This document shows positions 63,197-64,000 of a DNA stretch of 64,000 nt, piece by piece. Under the pieces are notes generated by a model that ran no database searches, was not told the DNA's origin, and saw nothing but the letters and a program-made list of their open reading frames with translations. Made by a program: the position numbers and the translations under genes. Source of the stretch: Fictibacillus nanhaiensis (lineage in GTDB: Bacteria > Bacillota > Bacilli > Bacillales > Fictibacillaceae); contig NZ_JAMBOD010000001.1 of the NCBI RefSeq assembly GCF_023715445.1, forward strand, positions 248,001-312,000, in the 5' to 3' direction. The first letter of the stretch is position 1. Every line of letters starts with the position of its first letter.

Positions 63197-63396
63197 AAGA
63201 TACAGCATCATATATGCTTCACATTGTGACTTAAATAAATTATTCATTAAAAAAAAGCGATGCTGAGTGTCCTACTGCTAAACTACGCTTTCTATAAAAT
63301 TATTTGGTTTTTAGTTATTGCTACACTTTATTCAAGACTTATTTAAAGGTAATTGTTTCCTTTAGTTGAATTTAATTGGTGAAAGGGGGAAATGAT

Positions 63397-63666
63397 TTGA
63401 TAGAAACTATAGAAGAACGAATTGCACTAAGAGAAAAAATATTGTTCGATTTGTATGATTATCACTTTACTAATATTGGTAGTGAATATCGAACTAACAG
63501 TGATGAATTAAAAAAAGCTCCTGGGGAAAACCTTGCTTACGATTATCTTGATCAAAAAGGATTAATTAAAGTAAAAAGACTTAACCAAAGTTTATTAATT
63601 AAGATTACAGCACAAGGGATTGACTTTTGTGAAACTAAAATATTTAAAGAAATACAACGTGTGTAG
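63397..63666 (+). CDS. Hypothetical winged-helix-like protein, 89 residues
   Basis: A TTG at 63397 behind AAAGGGGG opens an 89-residue protein: LIETIEERIALREKILFDLY, DYHFTNIGSEYRTNSDELKK, AYDYLDQKGLIKVKRLNQSL, LIKITAQGIDFCETKIF. The helix-turn-helix and the I.IT..GI..CE ending resemble winged-helix proteins, similar in layout to the DUF6429 protein at 55413. No family is assigned. A terminator follows. Confidence 0.6.
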   Translation: MIETIEERIALREKILFDLYDYHFTNIGSEYRTNSDELKKAPGENLAYDYLDQKGLIKVKRLNQSLLIKITAQGIDFCETKIFKEIQRV

Positions 63667-63671
63667 TTATT

Positions 63672-63697
63672 AGCATCCCTTGGGGTGCTTTTTATTT
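63672..63697 (+). terminator. Rho-independent terminator
   Basis: AGCATCCC/GGGGTGCT is followed by TTTTATTTT. Confidence 0.8.
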
Positions 63698-63740
63698 TGT
63701 ACTCTGTTCTTGACTAAAAGGCAACCCATATCATACCTCC

Positions 63741-63770
63741 TTTTTGAAGAAATGCACTCAATGATGCATA
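63741..63770 (+). repeat. Interspersed repeat copy (arm and start of core)
   Basis: Reads tttttgaagaaatgcactca, atgatgcata. Confidence 0.5.
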
Positions 63771-64000
63771 AATTTAATTCTCATCCTTAAAATCAATAAT
63801 CACTCCCAACAATTTCTTTTTTGTGAAATTTTCGTTAATTAATATGCTTCAATTAAATCCAAATTTCTCTTCTAACTGACTGTTATTAAAGATAAAGTAA
63901 TGAAAAACTTGGAAACTCCCTTAGTAATAGCATGTCTGAGTATCTTAGATTCTTACACTAGAACCCTTTAAGCTGATGAGTTTGTCTATACCAATGTTTT

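Larger units (their letters stand above)
63667..64000. other. Terminal stretch, about 330 bp, no gene seen
   Basis: It contains a terminator (63672) and a repeat copy (63741); the rest is A+T-rich. Confidence 0.5.

Overview
The window is chromosomal DNA from a low-GC, endospore-forming Bacillaceae bacterium of the Bacillus/Fictibacillus type. The evidence is an sspL-type spore protein gene, a sporulenol synthase, a YIEGIA spore membrane protein pair, SAM-I (S-box) riboswitches, TTG/GTG starts behind strong AGGAGG sites, and a set of genes matching the Bacillus subtilis yisZ-yitABCDEFG and yln loci. The species cannot be fixed from the sequence alone.

Layout. 0-10 kb is accessory: small orphan genes (ASCH, DUF2277, SRPBCC, GNAT, AlkD-like), a chimeric molybdopterin oxidoreductase/YdeI reading frame, and a sugar locus (AraC regulator, TIM-barrel isomerase, Gfo/Idh dehydrogenase, ABC binding lipoprotein) with no permease genes. 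10-19 kb holds sspL, a TsuA-type thiosulfate transporter, a treP/treR-like PTS locus whose hydrolase is a GH63-like (alpha/alpha)6 protein instead of GH13 phosphotrehalase, a cytoplasmic class A-like serine hydrolase, and a frameshifted StyA-like flavin monooxygenase.

18.8-33.7 kb is a sulfur block. It contains metH and yitJ under an S-box; an assimilatory sulfate operon on the minus strand (cysH-sat-cysC-ferredoxin sulfite reductase-DUF3906-SUMT-sirB); yezD under its own S-box; a TauE/SafE transporter behind an attenuator-like leader; and metY under a third S-box. 34-39.5 kb is a mixed stretch (LysR regulator, LVIVD protein, LysE exporter, DUF421, YIEGIA pair).

39.7-48.6 kb is a second sulfur block: comB/yitC, DUF441, yitG (MFS), a decayed yitF, comA/yitD with an unknown 98-residue partner, yitE (TauE), then a complete second set of yitB (APS/PAPS reductase), yitA (ATP sulfurylase) and yisZ (APS kinase). 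Together these suggest that sulfate activation and reduction is duplicated beside the spore sulfolactate pathway.

48.8-64 kb is accessory: msrA, sqhC, an intact IS21-family element with exact ends and a 5-bp target duplication, several small or decaying genes, sirC/ylnF away from its usual operon, and remnants of a TrpD-like and a PEP-synthase-like gene. An interspersed repeat (core gcacccg.ttgtggaataactcatta, with a hairpin arm tgcacttctccttcttgaag) occurs many times in 0-10 kb and 52-64 kb and was not seen in 10-52 kb. Several genes carry single-base deletions, some in A or T runs, so sequencing error must be excluded before calling them pseudogenes.
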